DNA of 64,000 nt from Planctomyces sp. SH-PL14 (GCF_001610835.1 NZ_CP011270.1:6528001-6592000), one strand, 5' to 3'. Positions 39,670 to 48,603 are shown, counted from the stretch's first letter. The notes: a model not told the origin generated them from the sequence alone. Translations and numbers: made by a program.

Positions 39670-40494
39670 GTGGATCCGGCGGGCGTCGACGCCGCTGTTG
39701 CCGAAGCGGCCAACCTGATCCGCGACGCCGAGGCGATCGTCATCGGCGCCGGGGCCGGCATGGGAGTCGACTCTGGGCTGCCGGACTTCCGTGGGCCCGA
39801 GGGGTTCTGGCGGGCGTATCCGGCGTTCAAAGGGCGCCAGTTTTCGGAGATGTCGAACCCGTACTGGTTCGATCGAGACCCTGAGCTGGCGTGGGGCTTC
39901 TTCGGCCATCGCTTGCAGCTCTATCGCGATACGCCGCCGCACGCGGGCTTCTGGATCCTCAAGACCTGGATGGACTCGAAGCTGCTCGGCGGATTCGTCG
40001 TCACGAGCAACGTCGACGGGCAGTTCTCCAAGGCGGGGTTCGACCCGGAGCGGATCGTTGAGATCCACGGATCGATTCATCATCTACAGTGCGTCAAACG
40101 GTGCGGCCGAACGAGCGACATCTGGCCGGAGCCGGGACTGACGTTCGACATCGACGAGGCGGTCCGCACCTGTTCGCCATTGCCGCGCTGCCCGGGCTGC
40201 GGAGCGCTCGCCCGGCCGAACGTCCTCATGTTCGGTGACTACGGTTGGATTGGGGCGCGGTCGAACCAGCAGAGACGTCGCTTCGAGACCTGGATGCGGA
40301 CGGTGAGACAGCGTCGGATCGCCGTCGTCGAACTCGGCGCCGGAACGGCGATCCCGTCGATTCGGATGGCCTGTGAATCGCTCGCCGATCAGGTAATCCG
40401 CATCAACCCTCGCGATCCCGATGGCCCGGTCGGAACGGTGTCGATCCCGCTGGGAGCGCTGGAGGGACTGCGGAGGATCGACACGCTTCTGTGA
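39670..40494 (+). CDS. sirtuin (Sir2-family NAD-dependent deacylase)
   Basis: A 274-aa sirtuin-like enzyme that would remove acyl groups from protein lysines using NAD. NAD-binding GAGAGMGVDSGLPDFRG (residues 26-42), TSNVDGQF (112-119, equivalent to TQNID), the catalytic histidine H133 in EIHGS, and four zinc cysteines C141, C145, C174 and C177 are all present. The GAGxS of classical sirtuins is GAGMG here. The GTG at 39670 follows the previous stop by 17 bp, which suggests cotranscription with the cytochrome-type gene. Confidence 0.88.
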   Translation: MDPAGVDAAVAEAANLIRDAEAIVIGAGAGMGVDSGLPDFRGPEGFWRAYPAFKGRQFSEMSNPYWFDRDPELAWGFFGHRLQLYRDTPPHAGFWILKTWMDSKLLGGFVVTSNVDGQFSKAGFDPERIVEIHGSIHHLQCVKRCGRTSDIWPEPGLTFDIDEAVRTCSPLPRCPGCGALARPNVLMFGDYGWIGARSNQQRRRFETWMRTVRQRRIAVVELGAGTAIPSIRMACESLADQVIRINPRDPDGPVGTVSIPLGALEGLRRIDTLL

Positions 40495-40557
40495 GCCCGC
40501 AGGAGCGGCTGGATGGACGCCGTGGAACGATCTGCGGACTTGGGGCTCTGTCGGCCC

Positions 40558-40949
40558 GGTGAAGGGCGTGTACGAAGCCAGTCGTGCCGATTCTGTGGGA
40601 CGCCCCAAAACCGTCCTTGCCGGCACGACGCTGCTACCTCAAACCCAACGTGCCCCGGCAGCCTGGGGTCAAGGGGCCTGTGTTGTTTCTTTGGCCCCCT
40701 TGCCGCCGGAGGCATTTTCGTCGCGGAACCGTGGGACACAACAGATGTCCCCTTTGTGGTACCGGCGTTGAGGACTCCCTCACATCACACCGCTTGCGAT
40801 GCAATCCCCGCGGGTTGGTGAGGGGGCATACGGCACGGTGTCCGCGCTTGGACACTCACTCCTTCAGACATCTTTCGACGGCCAGGCCTCCGGCGGGCAA
40901 GAGGGCGTTGCCCCCTTGCATCCCCCACCAGGGTGCCCCTGGACCCGGT
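40558..40949 (+). repeat. structured intergenic repeat, copy 7
   Basis: Forward copy between convergent genes with core 40612-40949. On its left it carries about 55 bp more (from GGTGAAGGGCGTGTACGAAG) that is shared only with copy 8 in this window. The left-arm loop is the long module in the orientation CCTGTGTTGTTTCTTTGG, the reverse complement of that in copies 1 and 2. Confidence 0.9.
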
Positions 40950-41001
40950 GGGGCGATAGGTTCTCGCGACGTTCGGTCTTCGGTCTCGTCGCGGGCAACT
41001 T

Positions 41002-42678
41002 CTAGCCCTTGACCCCCAAGCCGACCATCTGCCGGTTCAGGTCCGCTTCCGCCTTCTCCAGCAACGTTCGCAGGTCGTCGACCAGGCCGGACGATCGTGT
41101 CGCATCGCCGAACATGAGCCGGTTGTACTGGGCGGCGTTCTTCCGGATCCTCGATGCCAGGGCGTCGTCGTCTTCCGCCCGCGCGGCCTGAGTCGCATCG
41201 CCGCGGAAGTCGAACGTCAGGCCAAGCTGCGTCCGGAAGGTATCAAGGTCCGACGGCGCTCCCGCGGTGACGACCCGCTCCACGGACTTTCGCAACTGGG
41301 CGGCGTAGGAGCCCGCGTTCTCCTCATCGAACAGGTCGCTGAACAACTCCGCGAACCTCTCGACCGCCACCGCCGTGTTCCGCGCCTGCTGCGGCACGAC
41401 CGTCGACACGGTGCGGCGATACGTCGTTTCACTCCGGCTCGGCTCATAGGTCGCCGACGTCAGGCCGAGGGCGGACAGAAGACCCGTGCCGTTGTCATCC
41501 AGCGACAGGTTCGCCGAGGCGTTCCGCGATCGGAACTGCACCCGCTGTCCCGCGGCATCGAGCGTCGCATCGGCGCCGGTGAGGGACTGGGAGACGCGGT
41601 CCAGGATCGAGCGGAGCGAATCGGCGGCGGTGTTGAAGGCGATCTCTTCGCCGTTCACGACGAGCGAGCCGGACGTGACCCCCTGAAAGCCGGCCAACTC
41701 GCCGAGGGGCCGGTCGGCATCGTTCCCTGCGTCCTGACCGGGGGAGAGGGGGGCTCCGGTCAGCTTGGCGGCGGCCAGGAAGCCGGAGGTGTCGTTGTCG
41801 AGCGTGATCGTGGGGGCCGCCCCTTCGGTCTTCTGGGTGAGGAGGACTCGTTCCCCGGCGGCGTCGTAGGTGGCGGTCACTCCGGCGGTGGACTGTGTGA
41901 TCTTCGTCAGGACGGAGTTGATGGAGTCGTTGGCCAGGACGTTGATCGTGGCGCCGTTCACGCGGAACGAGCCGCTCGTGACCGCCAGACCCGGCTGCAG
42001 GTTGGGGGAGTTGTTGCGCGTGCCGTTGAACGCCTTGGACGGGTCGGGGGCGCTGCCGACGTTGGCGAAGACTTCGACCGTGAAGGTGTTGTTGACCCGC
42101 AGGGTGCCGCTGGAGAGTGAGAGCGTCAGGCCGTTCTGAAGCGTGTAGACGGACCCGGCGGGCTGGAATCCGATGCTGATGTTGTCGAGGAGCTGGTTCG
42201 ACTCATCCCGGACCTCGACGCGGGTGAAGAGCGCGGAGCCGACGGTGCCGTTGCCGCCGGCGACCCGGAAGGTGAGGGTCTGGGAGCCGTTCTGGCCGTT
42301 ATAGACTCCGCCGATGGTGGGGAGCGCGGTCGATGCGCCGTTGAACGAGGGACCGAAGGGGGTGTAGGAGGTGGGGGTGGTGTTGAGCTGGGTTGTGGAT
42401 TCGAGCCGTGCGGCGCTGGCCTGACGGTCCTGGAGGCCGAGGTTGGTGCCGAGTGGTGATTGGGCGGCGGCGCCGATGACGGTCTCGGTCCGAGTTTCGG
42501 ACTGTTTCCGGATCTGGAGGCGGTCGAGGGTTCCGAGGAAGTCACTGAGGCGGGCGACGTCCTCCCGCAGTCCGGTGAGGTCGGTGGTGGGGCCGGCGCT
42601 GGGGGTGATTGGCGCCGCGGCGCGGGGGGAGGTTGCGAACCGGATCGATTCGGATCGGATTGAAATCAGTCCATACAA
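41002..42678 (-). CDS. flagellin hook IN motif protein (FliD-like region)
   Basis: A protein of about 558 aa with two copies of a flagellin-IN-type motif (SGSFRVNGATINVLANDSIN with TQSTAGVTATYDAAGERVLL, and SGSLVVNGEEIAFNTAADSL with SQSLTGADATLDAAGQRVQF, about residues 290-470), as found in flagellar hook-associated proteins such as FliD. The N-terminal part (GLISIRSESIRFA, then a beta-rich region) does not match classical FliD starts. The TTG at 42678 is chosen because GAGGT lies just upstream; the open frame continues further but into a repeat copy. No other flagellar genes are nearby. Confidence 0.65.
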   Translation of the reverse strand: MYGLISIRSESIRFATSPRAAAPITPSAGPTTDLTGLREDVARLSDFLGTLDRLQIRKQSETRTETVIGAAAQSPLGTNLGLQDRQASAARLESTTQLNTTPTSYTPFGPSFNGASTALPTIGGVYNGQNGSQTLTFRVAGGNGTVGSALFTRVEVRDESNQLLDNISIGFQPAGSVYTLQNGLTLSLSSGTLRVNNTFTVEVFANVGSAPDPSKAFNGTRNNSPNLQPGLAVTSGSFRVNGATINVLANDSINSVLTKITQSTAGVTATYDAAGERVLLTQKTEGAAPTITLDNDTSGFLAAAKLTGAPLSPGQDAGNDADRPLGELAGFQGVTSGSLVVNGEEIAFNTAADSLRSILDRVSQSLTGADATLDAAGQRVQFRSRNASANLSLDDNGTGLLSALGLTSATYEPSRSETTYRRTVSTVVPQQARNTAVAVERFAELFSDLFDEENAGSYAAQLRKSVERVVTAGAPSDLDTFRTQLGLTFDFRGDATQAARAEDDDALASRIRKNAAQYNRLMFGDATRSSGLVDDLRTLLEKAEADLNRQMVGLGVKG

Positions 42679-42788
42679 ACGGCTTACCTCGCGGCTGGCG
42701 ATCCGGTGTGGCGGATTGGCAGCATTCCGCACGCAGGAGAGCCTAGGTCGCGTGAGTGCGGGAGGTGGTTGCCGGGTTGTTTCCGCCT

Positions 42789-43168
42789 GGTGAAGGGGGT
42801 GTACGAATCCGGTCGTGCCGATTCTGAGGCCACTCCAAACCGCGTCCTCGCCGGCGCGGCTTTGATTGCTCAAACCCAACGTGCCACGGCCGCTGGGGTC
42901 AAGGGGGCAACCCCTTGCCGCCGGAGGCACTCCTGTGAGGAACCGTGGTAAGTGACGGACGTCCCCTTTGTGGTGCCCGCGTTGAAGACTCAACGCTCGT
43001 TGCGATATCCCCGCGGGTTCTTGAAGGAGCATCCGGCACGTTGTCCGCGCTTGGACGCGCGCTCCTTCAGACATCTCTCGACGGCCAGGCCTCCGGCGGG
43101 CAAAGGGCCAAGAAAACAAGACAGGCCCCTCTCCACTCCCCACCAGGGGCCAGCCCCTGGACCCCGGT
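42789..43168 (+). repeat. structured intergenic repeat, copy 8
   Basis: Forward copy between divergent genes with core from about 42840. It shares the left extension GGTGAAGGGGGTGTACGAA with copy 7. The right-arm loop is the long module (CCAAGAAAACAAGACAGG), whereas the left arm is short (GGGGGCAACCCC). It lies about 110 bp upstream of the FliD-like start and 139 bp upstream of the bioB start. Confidence 0.88.
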
Positions 43169-43306
43169 CGACGTTTCCAGGATCACGTTTCTGTCATTGT
43201 TCGCACGGCAGCCTTACCGGCACCCTGGCTCCTGCGACGCCGGTGGACACCTCCTCACCGGATTTGTATTGTCCACGGGCTTATCACTTCGCAGGAAATA
43301 CGCAGA

Positions 43307-44362
43307 ATGGTCGCTGCAGAATCGTCGGTTTCGTCCCGGTGGCACAGACTCGCCGGACAAGTCTTGAACGGGCACCAGCTGGATCGCGACGAATGCCGCT
43401 CGATCCTCGAATGCCCCGACGTCGAGATCCTCGACCTCCTCGCCGCCACCTTCCGCGTCCGACAGCAACACTTCGGACTCAAGGTTCACTTCTACCTTCT
43501 CAAGAACGCCAAAAGCGGCCTCTGCCCCGAAGACTGCCACTACTGCTCGCAGTCCGTCATCTCCGAAGCCGAGATCGACAAGTACGTCATCGCCAACGAA
43601 CGCGTCCTCATGGACGGCGCCCGCCGGGCCAAGGAACTCAACTCCCGCACCTACTGCATCGTCGCCAGCGGCCGCGGCCCCAGCGACCGCGAAGTTGACC
43701 ACGTCTGCGGCGTCGTCAGGAAGATCAAGGATGAACTTGGCCTCCACATCTGCGTCTGCCTCGGCTTCCTCAAGCCTGAGCAGGCCCAGCGGCTGGCCGA
43801 TGCCGGCGTCGACCGCGTCAACCACAACCTCAACACGAGCGAGCGGTTCTACCCCGAGATCTGCACCACCCACACCTACGCCGACCGCGTCGACACGCTC
43901 AACGTCGTCAAGAACGCGGGGATGGAGCTCTGCAGCGGCCTGATCGTCGGGATGGGCGAGCAGAACGAAGACATCATCGACGTGATCATGGACCTGCACG
44001 GCCTGAAGGTCGCGTCGATCCCGGTCAACTTCCTGCACGCCGTCGACGGCACCCCGCTCCAGCGGAAGCACGACCTCGACCCGCGGTACTGCCTGAAGGT
44101 CCTCTGCCTTCTCCGGCTCGCCCACCCGGCGGTCGAGATCCGCATCGCTGGCGGACGGGAGCTCAACCTGCGTTCGATGCAGGCCATGGGACTTTACGCT
44201 GCCAACTCGCTGTTCGTCAGTGACTACCTGACGACGAAGGGGCAGAGCCCCGAGCTCGACTTTGAGATGATCAAGGACCTCGGTTTTGAGATCATTGTTG
44301 ACGACCACCATGAGTCGCCATCTGGCCACGAAGCCGCAGCCGAGCAGCCGGCCCTGGCCTAG
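43307..44362 (+). CDS. bioB: biotin synthase
   Basis: BioB (351 aa), the radical-SAM enzyme that inserts sulfur into dethiobiotin. The 4Fe-4S motif is CPEDCHYC (C73, C77, C80). Further family segments are VASGRGPSDREVDHVCG, NHNLNTSERFYPEICTTHTY, GLIVGMGEQNEDIIDVIMDL and RIAGGRELNLRSMQAMGLYA, whose arginine is a ligand of the second cluster. The C-terminal 20 residues are a low-complexity tail. No other biotin genes are in the window. Confidence 0.96.
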   Translation: MVAAESSVSSRWHRLAGQVLNGHQLDRDECRSILECPDVEILDLLAATFRVRQQHFGLKVHFYLLKNAKSGLCPEDCHYCSQSVISEAEIDKYVIANERVLMDGARRAKELNSRTYCIVASGRGPSDREVDHVCGVVRKIKDELGLHICVCLGFLKPEQAQRLADAGVDRVNHNLNTSERFYPEICTTHTYADRVDTLNVVKNAGMELCSGLIVGMGEQNEDIIDVIMDLHGLKVASIPVNFLHAVDGTPLQRKHDLDPRYCLKVLCLLRLAHPAVEIRIAGGRELNLRSMQAMGLYAANSLFVSDYLTTKGQSPELDFEMIKDLGFEIIVDDHHESPSGHEAAAEQPALA

Positions 44363-44370
44363 CGCACGGC

Positions 44371-44706
44371 GTTCTGGCCGGACGGACGCCCATAGCTCAA
44401 ACCCAACGTGCCACGGCAGCCGGGGTCAAGGGGCCACGCCCCTTGCCGCCGGAGGCACTTCCATGAGGAACCGTGGTACACAACGGATGTCCGCATTGTG
44501 GTACCAGCGTTGAGGACTCCCTCATACCACACCGCTGGCTTTGCAATCCCCGCGGGTTGGTAATGGGGCATGCGGCACGGTGTCCGCGTTTGGATACGCA
44601 CTCCTGCCGATGTTGTCCGACGAGCCAGGCCTCCGGCGGGCAAGGGGGCCAAAGAAACAACACAGGCCCCCCTGCACCCCCTGACCAGGGTCCCCCTGGA
44701 CCCGGT
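44371..44706 (+). repeat. structured intergenic repeat, copy 9
   Basis: Forward copy beginning about 9 bp after the bioB stop. The right-arm loop is the long module (CCAAAGAAACAACACAGG); the left loop is short (GGGGCCACGCCCC). The small hairpin reads GTGTCC/GGATAC, which still pairs in RNA through a G-U. The central palindrome is best preserved here: GGTACACAACGGA and TCCGCATTGTGGTACC. Confidence 0.9.
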
Positions 44707-44780
44707 GGACTAGGCCGCTCCGAAAAATCCCTCTACAGTCGGCACCGAGTCTCGCTTTCTCTCCCAGGTTCGATCGCCCC

Positions 44781-45647
44781 ATGCCCACTCGCTACGTAGT
44801 TCGCTTCGGCATGATGCGGCAGGTCGCGGAGTTCGGCGTCAAACAGGACGACGTCTACGCCCGTGGGGCTCAGGTCATCGTCCGCAGCCCCCGCGGACTG
44901 GAATGGGGCGAAGTCCTCTGCGAGGCGACCGAGCGGACCCGGGAGTACCTCGGCGGCCAGGATCCCGTCGGCCGGGTCATGCGGCAGGCGAACGCCGACG
45001 ACGAACGGCTCCGCGATGAGCTGTGGCGGAAGGAACAGGACGCCTTCCTGATCGCCCGCGAACTCGTCGAGGAACACAAGCTCGCGATGCAGCTCGTCGA
45101 TGTCGAACACCTCTTCGGCGGCGAAAAGCTCACCTTCTACTACGTCTCCGAGGCCCGCATCGACTTCCGCGAACTGGTCAAGTCGATGGCCAAGCGGTTC
45201 AACCTGCGGATCGAGCTGCGGCAGATGGGGATCCGCGACGAGGCGAAGCTCCTCGCGGACTACGGCGACTGTGGCAAGCCGGTCTGCTGCAACACGCACC
45301 TCCACGAGATGCCCCCGGTCTCGATGAAGATGGCCAAGCTCCAGAAGGCGACGCTCGATCCCGCCAAAATCTCCGGCCGCTGTGGACGCCTCAAGTGCTG
45401 CCTCCGCTACGAGTACGACACCTACGAGGAATACCGCAAGGAACTCCCGGGCGTAGGGAAATTCGTCATCACCCGCGACGGCAAGGGGAAGGTCATCGGG
45501 CAGGAGATCCTCGCCCGTAAGGTGCTCGTCGTCTACGAGGACAACCGGCGGGTGCTGCTCGGCGAGAGCGACATCGTCACTGTCGTCGGCTCGGCCCAGA
45601 AGACGCGCGAGGAGCGGAGTGATGACGCCGATGACCGCACCGAATAG
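44781..45647 (+). CDS. PSP1 domain protein (RicT/YaaT-like)
   Basis: A 288-aa PSP1 C-terminal domain protein, related to RicT/YaaT, which in Bacillus joins RicA and RicF in an Fe-S-containing complex affecting RNase Y and phosphorelay. Motifs: LTFYYVSEARIDFRELVKSM, RIELRQMGIRDEAKLLADYG and the cysteine set GKPVCCNTHL and SGRCGRLKCCLRYEYD. The cysteines are candidate cluster ligands. The 3' end overlaps the following SDR gene by 26 bp. Confidence 0.9.
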   Translation: MPTRYVVRFGMMRQVAEFGVKQDDVYARGAQVIVRSPRGLEWGEVLCEATERTREYLGGQDPVGRVMRQANADDERLRDELWRKEQDAFLIARELVEEHKLAMQLVDVEHLFGGEKLTFYYVSEARIDFRELVKSMAKRFNLRIELRQMGIRDEAKLLADYGDCGKPVCCNTHLHEMPPVSMKMAKLQKATLDPAKISGRCGRLKCCLRYEYDTYEEYRKELPGVGKFVITRDGKGKVIGQEILARKVLVVYEDNRRVLLGESDIVTVVGSAQKTREERSDDADDRTE

Positions 45648-46392
45648 TGCGGCGGGCCGTTCCGGCGGAGTCGAGTCCAAGCGGGCGATCATCGTCGGGG
45701 CGAGCTCCGGGATCGGCCGCGAACTGGCGATCGTGCTGTCGCAGGCGGGGTGGTCTGTTGGTCTGATGGCCCGCCGGCACGAAGAGCTGGAAGAGACCGC
45801 GCGCAGGATGACGTCGCCCGGAATCGTCACGGTGGCTGATCTCGCGGACGTCGAAGCGGCTCAGGTTCGCTTTGCCGAACTGATGGCACAGCTCGGTGGG
45901 GTCGAGCTGGTGGTCCTCTCGTCCGGCGTCGGCTTTCTGAATCCCGACCTGAGCTGGCCTGAGGAGCAGCAGACAATCGCAGTGAACGTCACCGGCTGTG
46001 CGGCTCTGGCAGGGGCCGCCTTTCGGGAGTTCGAGCGGGCAGGGCGGGGACACCTCGTCGGGATCTCCTCGATCGCAGCGATCCGCGGAGGAGCAGCCGC
46101 GCCCGCCTACGGGGCGTCGAAGGCGTTCCTCTCGAACTACCTGGAGGCGCTCCGCTGCCGGGCGATCAAGAAGCGGCTGCCGATTGCCGTCACGGACATC
46201 CAGCCCGGCTTCGTCGACACCGCGATGGCGAAGGGTGAGGGAAAATTCTGGGTCGCCTCGCCGCAGGTCGCGGCCCGGCAGATCTACGGCGCGATCCTTC
46301 GCCGCCGCCGCCACGCTTACGTCACACGGCGATGGCGGCTCATCGCGTGGCTCCTCCGGTGGCTTCCCGAGTCGCTGTACGCGCGGATGTAG
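45622..46392 (+). CDS. short-chain dehydrogenase/reductase
   Basis: A 256-aa SDR-family NAD(P)-dependent oxidoreductase. The cofactor motif is GASSGIG in AIIVGASSGIGRELAIVL, the catalytic Tyr/Lys is YGASK in APAYGASKAFLSNYLEAL, and the preceding serine lies in GISSIAAIRGG. The C-terminus (RLIAWLLRWLPESLYARM) is hydrophobic and may associate with membranes, as in many SDRs of lipid type. Starts at 45619 (GTG), 45622 and 45631 are possible. Overlaps the PSP1 gene, so probably cotranslated. Confidence 0.9.
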   Translation: MTPMTAPNSAAGRSGGVESKRAIIVGASSGIGRELAIVLSQAGWSVGLMARRHEELEETARRMTSPGIVTVADLADVEAAQVRFAELMAQLGGVELVVLSSGVGFLNPDLSWPEEQQTIAVNVTGCAALAGAAFREFERAGRGHLVGISSIAAIRGGAAAPAYGASKAFLSNYLEALRCRAIKKRLPIAVTDIQPGFVDTAMAKGEGKFWVASPQVAARQIYGAILRRRRHAYVTRRWRLIAWLLRWLPESLYARM

Positions 46393-46548
46393 TTCCCGCG
46401 GCGCCGCGGGAGAGGATTCCCGTCGAATCGGGACACACCCGGTGGTCCTCTCCCGGTAAAATAGGCGGCCTCGCCAGCACGTCGCGCGCGTGGCCGCGAC
46501 GGACCGGAAACCCGGAGAATCGCCGGAGAGAGTGGACGCGGCACCCGA

Positions 46549-47865
46549 ATGCACATTGCGATCGTCACCGCCGGCGGCGCGGGTATGTTCTGCGGCTCGT
46601 GCATGCACGACAACGCCTGGGCCCGCGCGCTGATCGCGGCTGGCCACCGGGCGACGCTGATCCCGACCTACACGCCGATCCGGGTTGATGAAGAAGACCT
46701 CAGCATCGACCGGGTCTTCTTCGGCGGGATCAACGTCTATCTCGACGCCCGCTCCCGGCTGTGGCGGAGTCTCCCGCCGGTTTTCAAAAAGTGGCTCGAC
46801 CGCCCCGGTGTGATCTCGGCGATCACCCGCTGGGCCGGCGGAGTCAGCAACAGCGCGGCCGATCTCGGCGACCTGACGCTCGCGATCCTCGAAGGGGAGG
46901 CGGGGCCGCTCCGCGAGGCGGGGGATGAACTGGCCCGGTTCCTCCGGGACCTCAATCCCGATGCCGTGATCTTCAGCAACGCTCTCCTGTGCGGGGCGGT
47001 GCGGCGGCTCAAGGAGCTTTACCGGGGGCCGGTCTACTGCATCCTCCAGGGAGATGATGTTTTCCTCGACGAACTGACGCCGGCGCTCCGGCGGCAGGCA
47101 GTCGAGCGGATCAGCGCCCGGGCGGCGGAGTTCGACGGGTTCATCGCCCACAGCGCCTTCTACCGCGACTACATCGCCGCGTACCTGCAGTTGCCCGTCG
47201 AAAAGTTCTTCACGATCCCGCTCTCGATCGATGCCAGCGAGCTTCCCGTTCCGGCCGAGCCCCGTCCGGCGGACGCGCCGTTCACGATCGGCTACTTCGC
47301 CCGGCTCGCTCCCGAGAAGGGGCTGCACCATCTGATCGACGCCTTCGAGATCCACCACCGGAGCCATCCCGACTCGCGGCTGCGGATCGGCGGCTATCTG
47401 CCGGAACGCCATGTGAAGTGGGTCGAGAACCTCAAGGCCCGCGCTCAGAAACTGGATGGAGCAGTGGAGTTCGTCGGCAGTCCCGACACGCTCGAAGAGA
47501 AACGTGACTTCTACCGGAGTATTGACGTCCTGTCGGTCCCCACCGAGTTCCTGGAACCGAAGGGGATCTACGTCCTGGAAGCCCTGGCGACGGGCGTTCC
47601 GGTCGTTCAGCCAGCCCACGGGGCGTTCCCCGAGCTGCTGGAGGCAACCGAGGGAGGGCTGCTGGTTCCACCGAAGAATCCTGTCGCCCTGGCTGACACG
47701 TTTTCCCGACTGAAGGCGGACCGGGCCGAGCGGCGGCGGCTTGGGGAGCGGGGCGCCAGGGGGGTGCGCGAGTCGCATTCGCCGGCGGCGCTTGCGGCGG
47801 CGACGATCCGCGGGCTGGAGGCGAGTGCTGCGTCGACCGCGTCCTTGCCGGTAAAGCTCCCATAG
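46549..47865 (+). CDS. glycosyltransferase family 4 protein (GT-B fold)
   Basis: A 438-aa GT-B glycosyltransferase. The N-terminal donor-independent domain begins MHIAIVTAGGAGMFCGSCMHD. The C-terminal domain has PFTIGYFARLAPEKGLHHLI, and the EX7E motif is in EPKGIYVLEALATGVPVVQP, typical of GT4 retaining enzymes using nucleotide sugars. The acceptor is unknown. The last eight residues and the stop codon lie inside repeat copy 10, so the natural C-terminus may have been altered by the insertion. Confidence 0.88.
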   Translation: MHIAIVTAGGAGMFCGSCMHDNAWARALIAAGHRATLIPTYTPIRVDEEDLSIDRVFFGGINVYLDARSRLWRSLPPVFKKWLDRPGVISAITRWAGGVSNSAADLGDLTLAILEGEAGPLREAGDELARFLRDLNPDAVIFSNALLCGAVRRLKELYRGPVYCILQGDDVFLDELTPALRRQAVERISARAAEFDGFIAHSAFYRDYIAAYLQLPVEKFFTIPLSIDASELPVPAEPRPADAPFTIGYFARLAPEKGLHHLIDAFEIHHRSHPDSRLRIGGYLPERHVKWVENLKARAQKLDGAVEFVGSPDTLEEKRDFYRSIDVLSVPTEFLEPKGIYVLEALATGVPVVQPAHGAFPELLEATEGGLLVPPKNPVALADTFSRLKADRAERRRLGERGARGVRESHSPAALAAATIRGLEASAASTASLPVKLP

Positions 47866-48177
47866 CTCAAACCCAATGTGCCACGGCAGCCTGGGGTCAA
47901 GGGGGCCTGTGTTGTTTCTTTGGCCCCCTTGCCGCCGGAGGCATTCCGGTGAGGAACCGTCGTACACAACGGACGTCCCCTTTGTGGAGACGGTGTTGAG
48001 GACTCCCTCACACTGGAACGCTCGCTCTGGAATCCCTGCGGGTTAGGTGAGGGGGCATCCGGCACGGTGTCCGCGTTTGGACACTCTCTCCTTCAGATAT
48101 CTCTCGACGAGAGGGCCTCCGGCGGGCAAAGGGGCGTTGCCCCTCTGCACTCCCCACCAGGGGCCCCCTGGACCCAG
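47839..48177 (+). repeat. structured intergenic repeat, copy 10
   Basis: Forward copy whose left end overlaps the last 27 bases of the glycosyltransferase gene, including its TAG stop. The left-arm loop is the long CCTGTGTTGTTTCTTTGG module. The right end is slightly degenerate (GGACCCAGT). It is followed about 55 bp later by the start of the CbiX-type gene. Confidence 0.9.
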
Positions 48178-48231
48178 TAGGACTGTGATGTGGGGGGGCG
48201 CATAATAAGCTCGTCTCCTTATGAGGTCGTT

Positions 48232-48603
48232 TTGACTGAACTCGCCGCCACCGTCCTGATCGCCCACGGCAGCCGCCGCCCCGAAGCCAATGCAGACCTC
48301 GTCCGCCTGGCCGAACTGCTCCATCCGCGCCTGCCGCAGGACCGGATCGAAATCGCCTACCTCGAACTGGCGGAGCCTTCGATTCCGACCGCCCTGCAGA
48401 AGTGCGTCGATGCCGGGGCGGCAACGGTGCGGATGCTTCCGTTCTTCCTCTCGGCCGGCGCGCACGTCACCGAGGACCTGGAAGAGTTCCGCCGCGAGTT
48501 CGCCGGACAGCATCCGGCCATCCGTTTCCTGCTCGCTCCGCCGATCGGACTGCACCCCGGCATTGTCGACATCCTCGTCGATCGGCTGGCCGAAGCGTCA
48601 TGA
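48232..48603 (+). CDS. short CbiX-type chelatase (sirohydrochlorin cobalto-/ferrochelatase-like)
   Basis: A 123-aa single-domain CbiX protein that would insert Co2+ or Fe2+ into sirohydrochlorin on the route to cobalamin or siroheme. The N-terminus holds VLIAHGSRRPEANAD, with the first metal histidine in HGSR; the second is in PFFLSAGAHVTEDL. The TTG at 48232 has GAGG 5 nt upstream. The small size matches CbiXS-type proteins that act as dimers. Its stop codon abuts the stop of the convergent methyltransferase gene (TCATGA). Confidence 0.85.
   Translation: MTELAATVLIAHGSRRPEANADLVRLAELLHPRLPQDRIEIAYLELAEPSIPTALQKCVDAGAATVRMLPFFLSAGAHVTEDLEEFRREFAGQHPAIRFLLAPPIGLHPGIVDILVDRLAEAS

Noticed and set aside
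43214-44329. 371-codon leftward frame
   Set aside because: Antisense to bioB, which carries the intact CPEDCHYC motif.
44353-44716. GGCCTAG/CTAGGCC pair flanking repeat copy 9 as a target-site signature
   Set aside because: The two are inverted rather than direct, and differ in distance from the repeat ends; probably chance.
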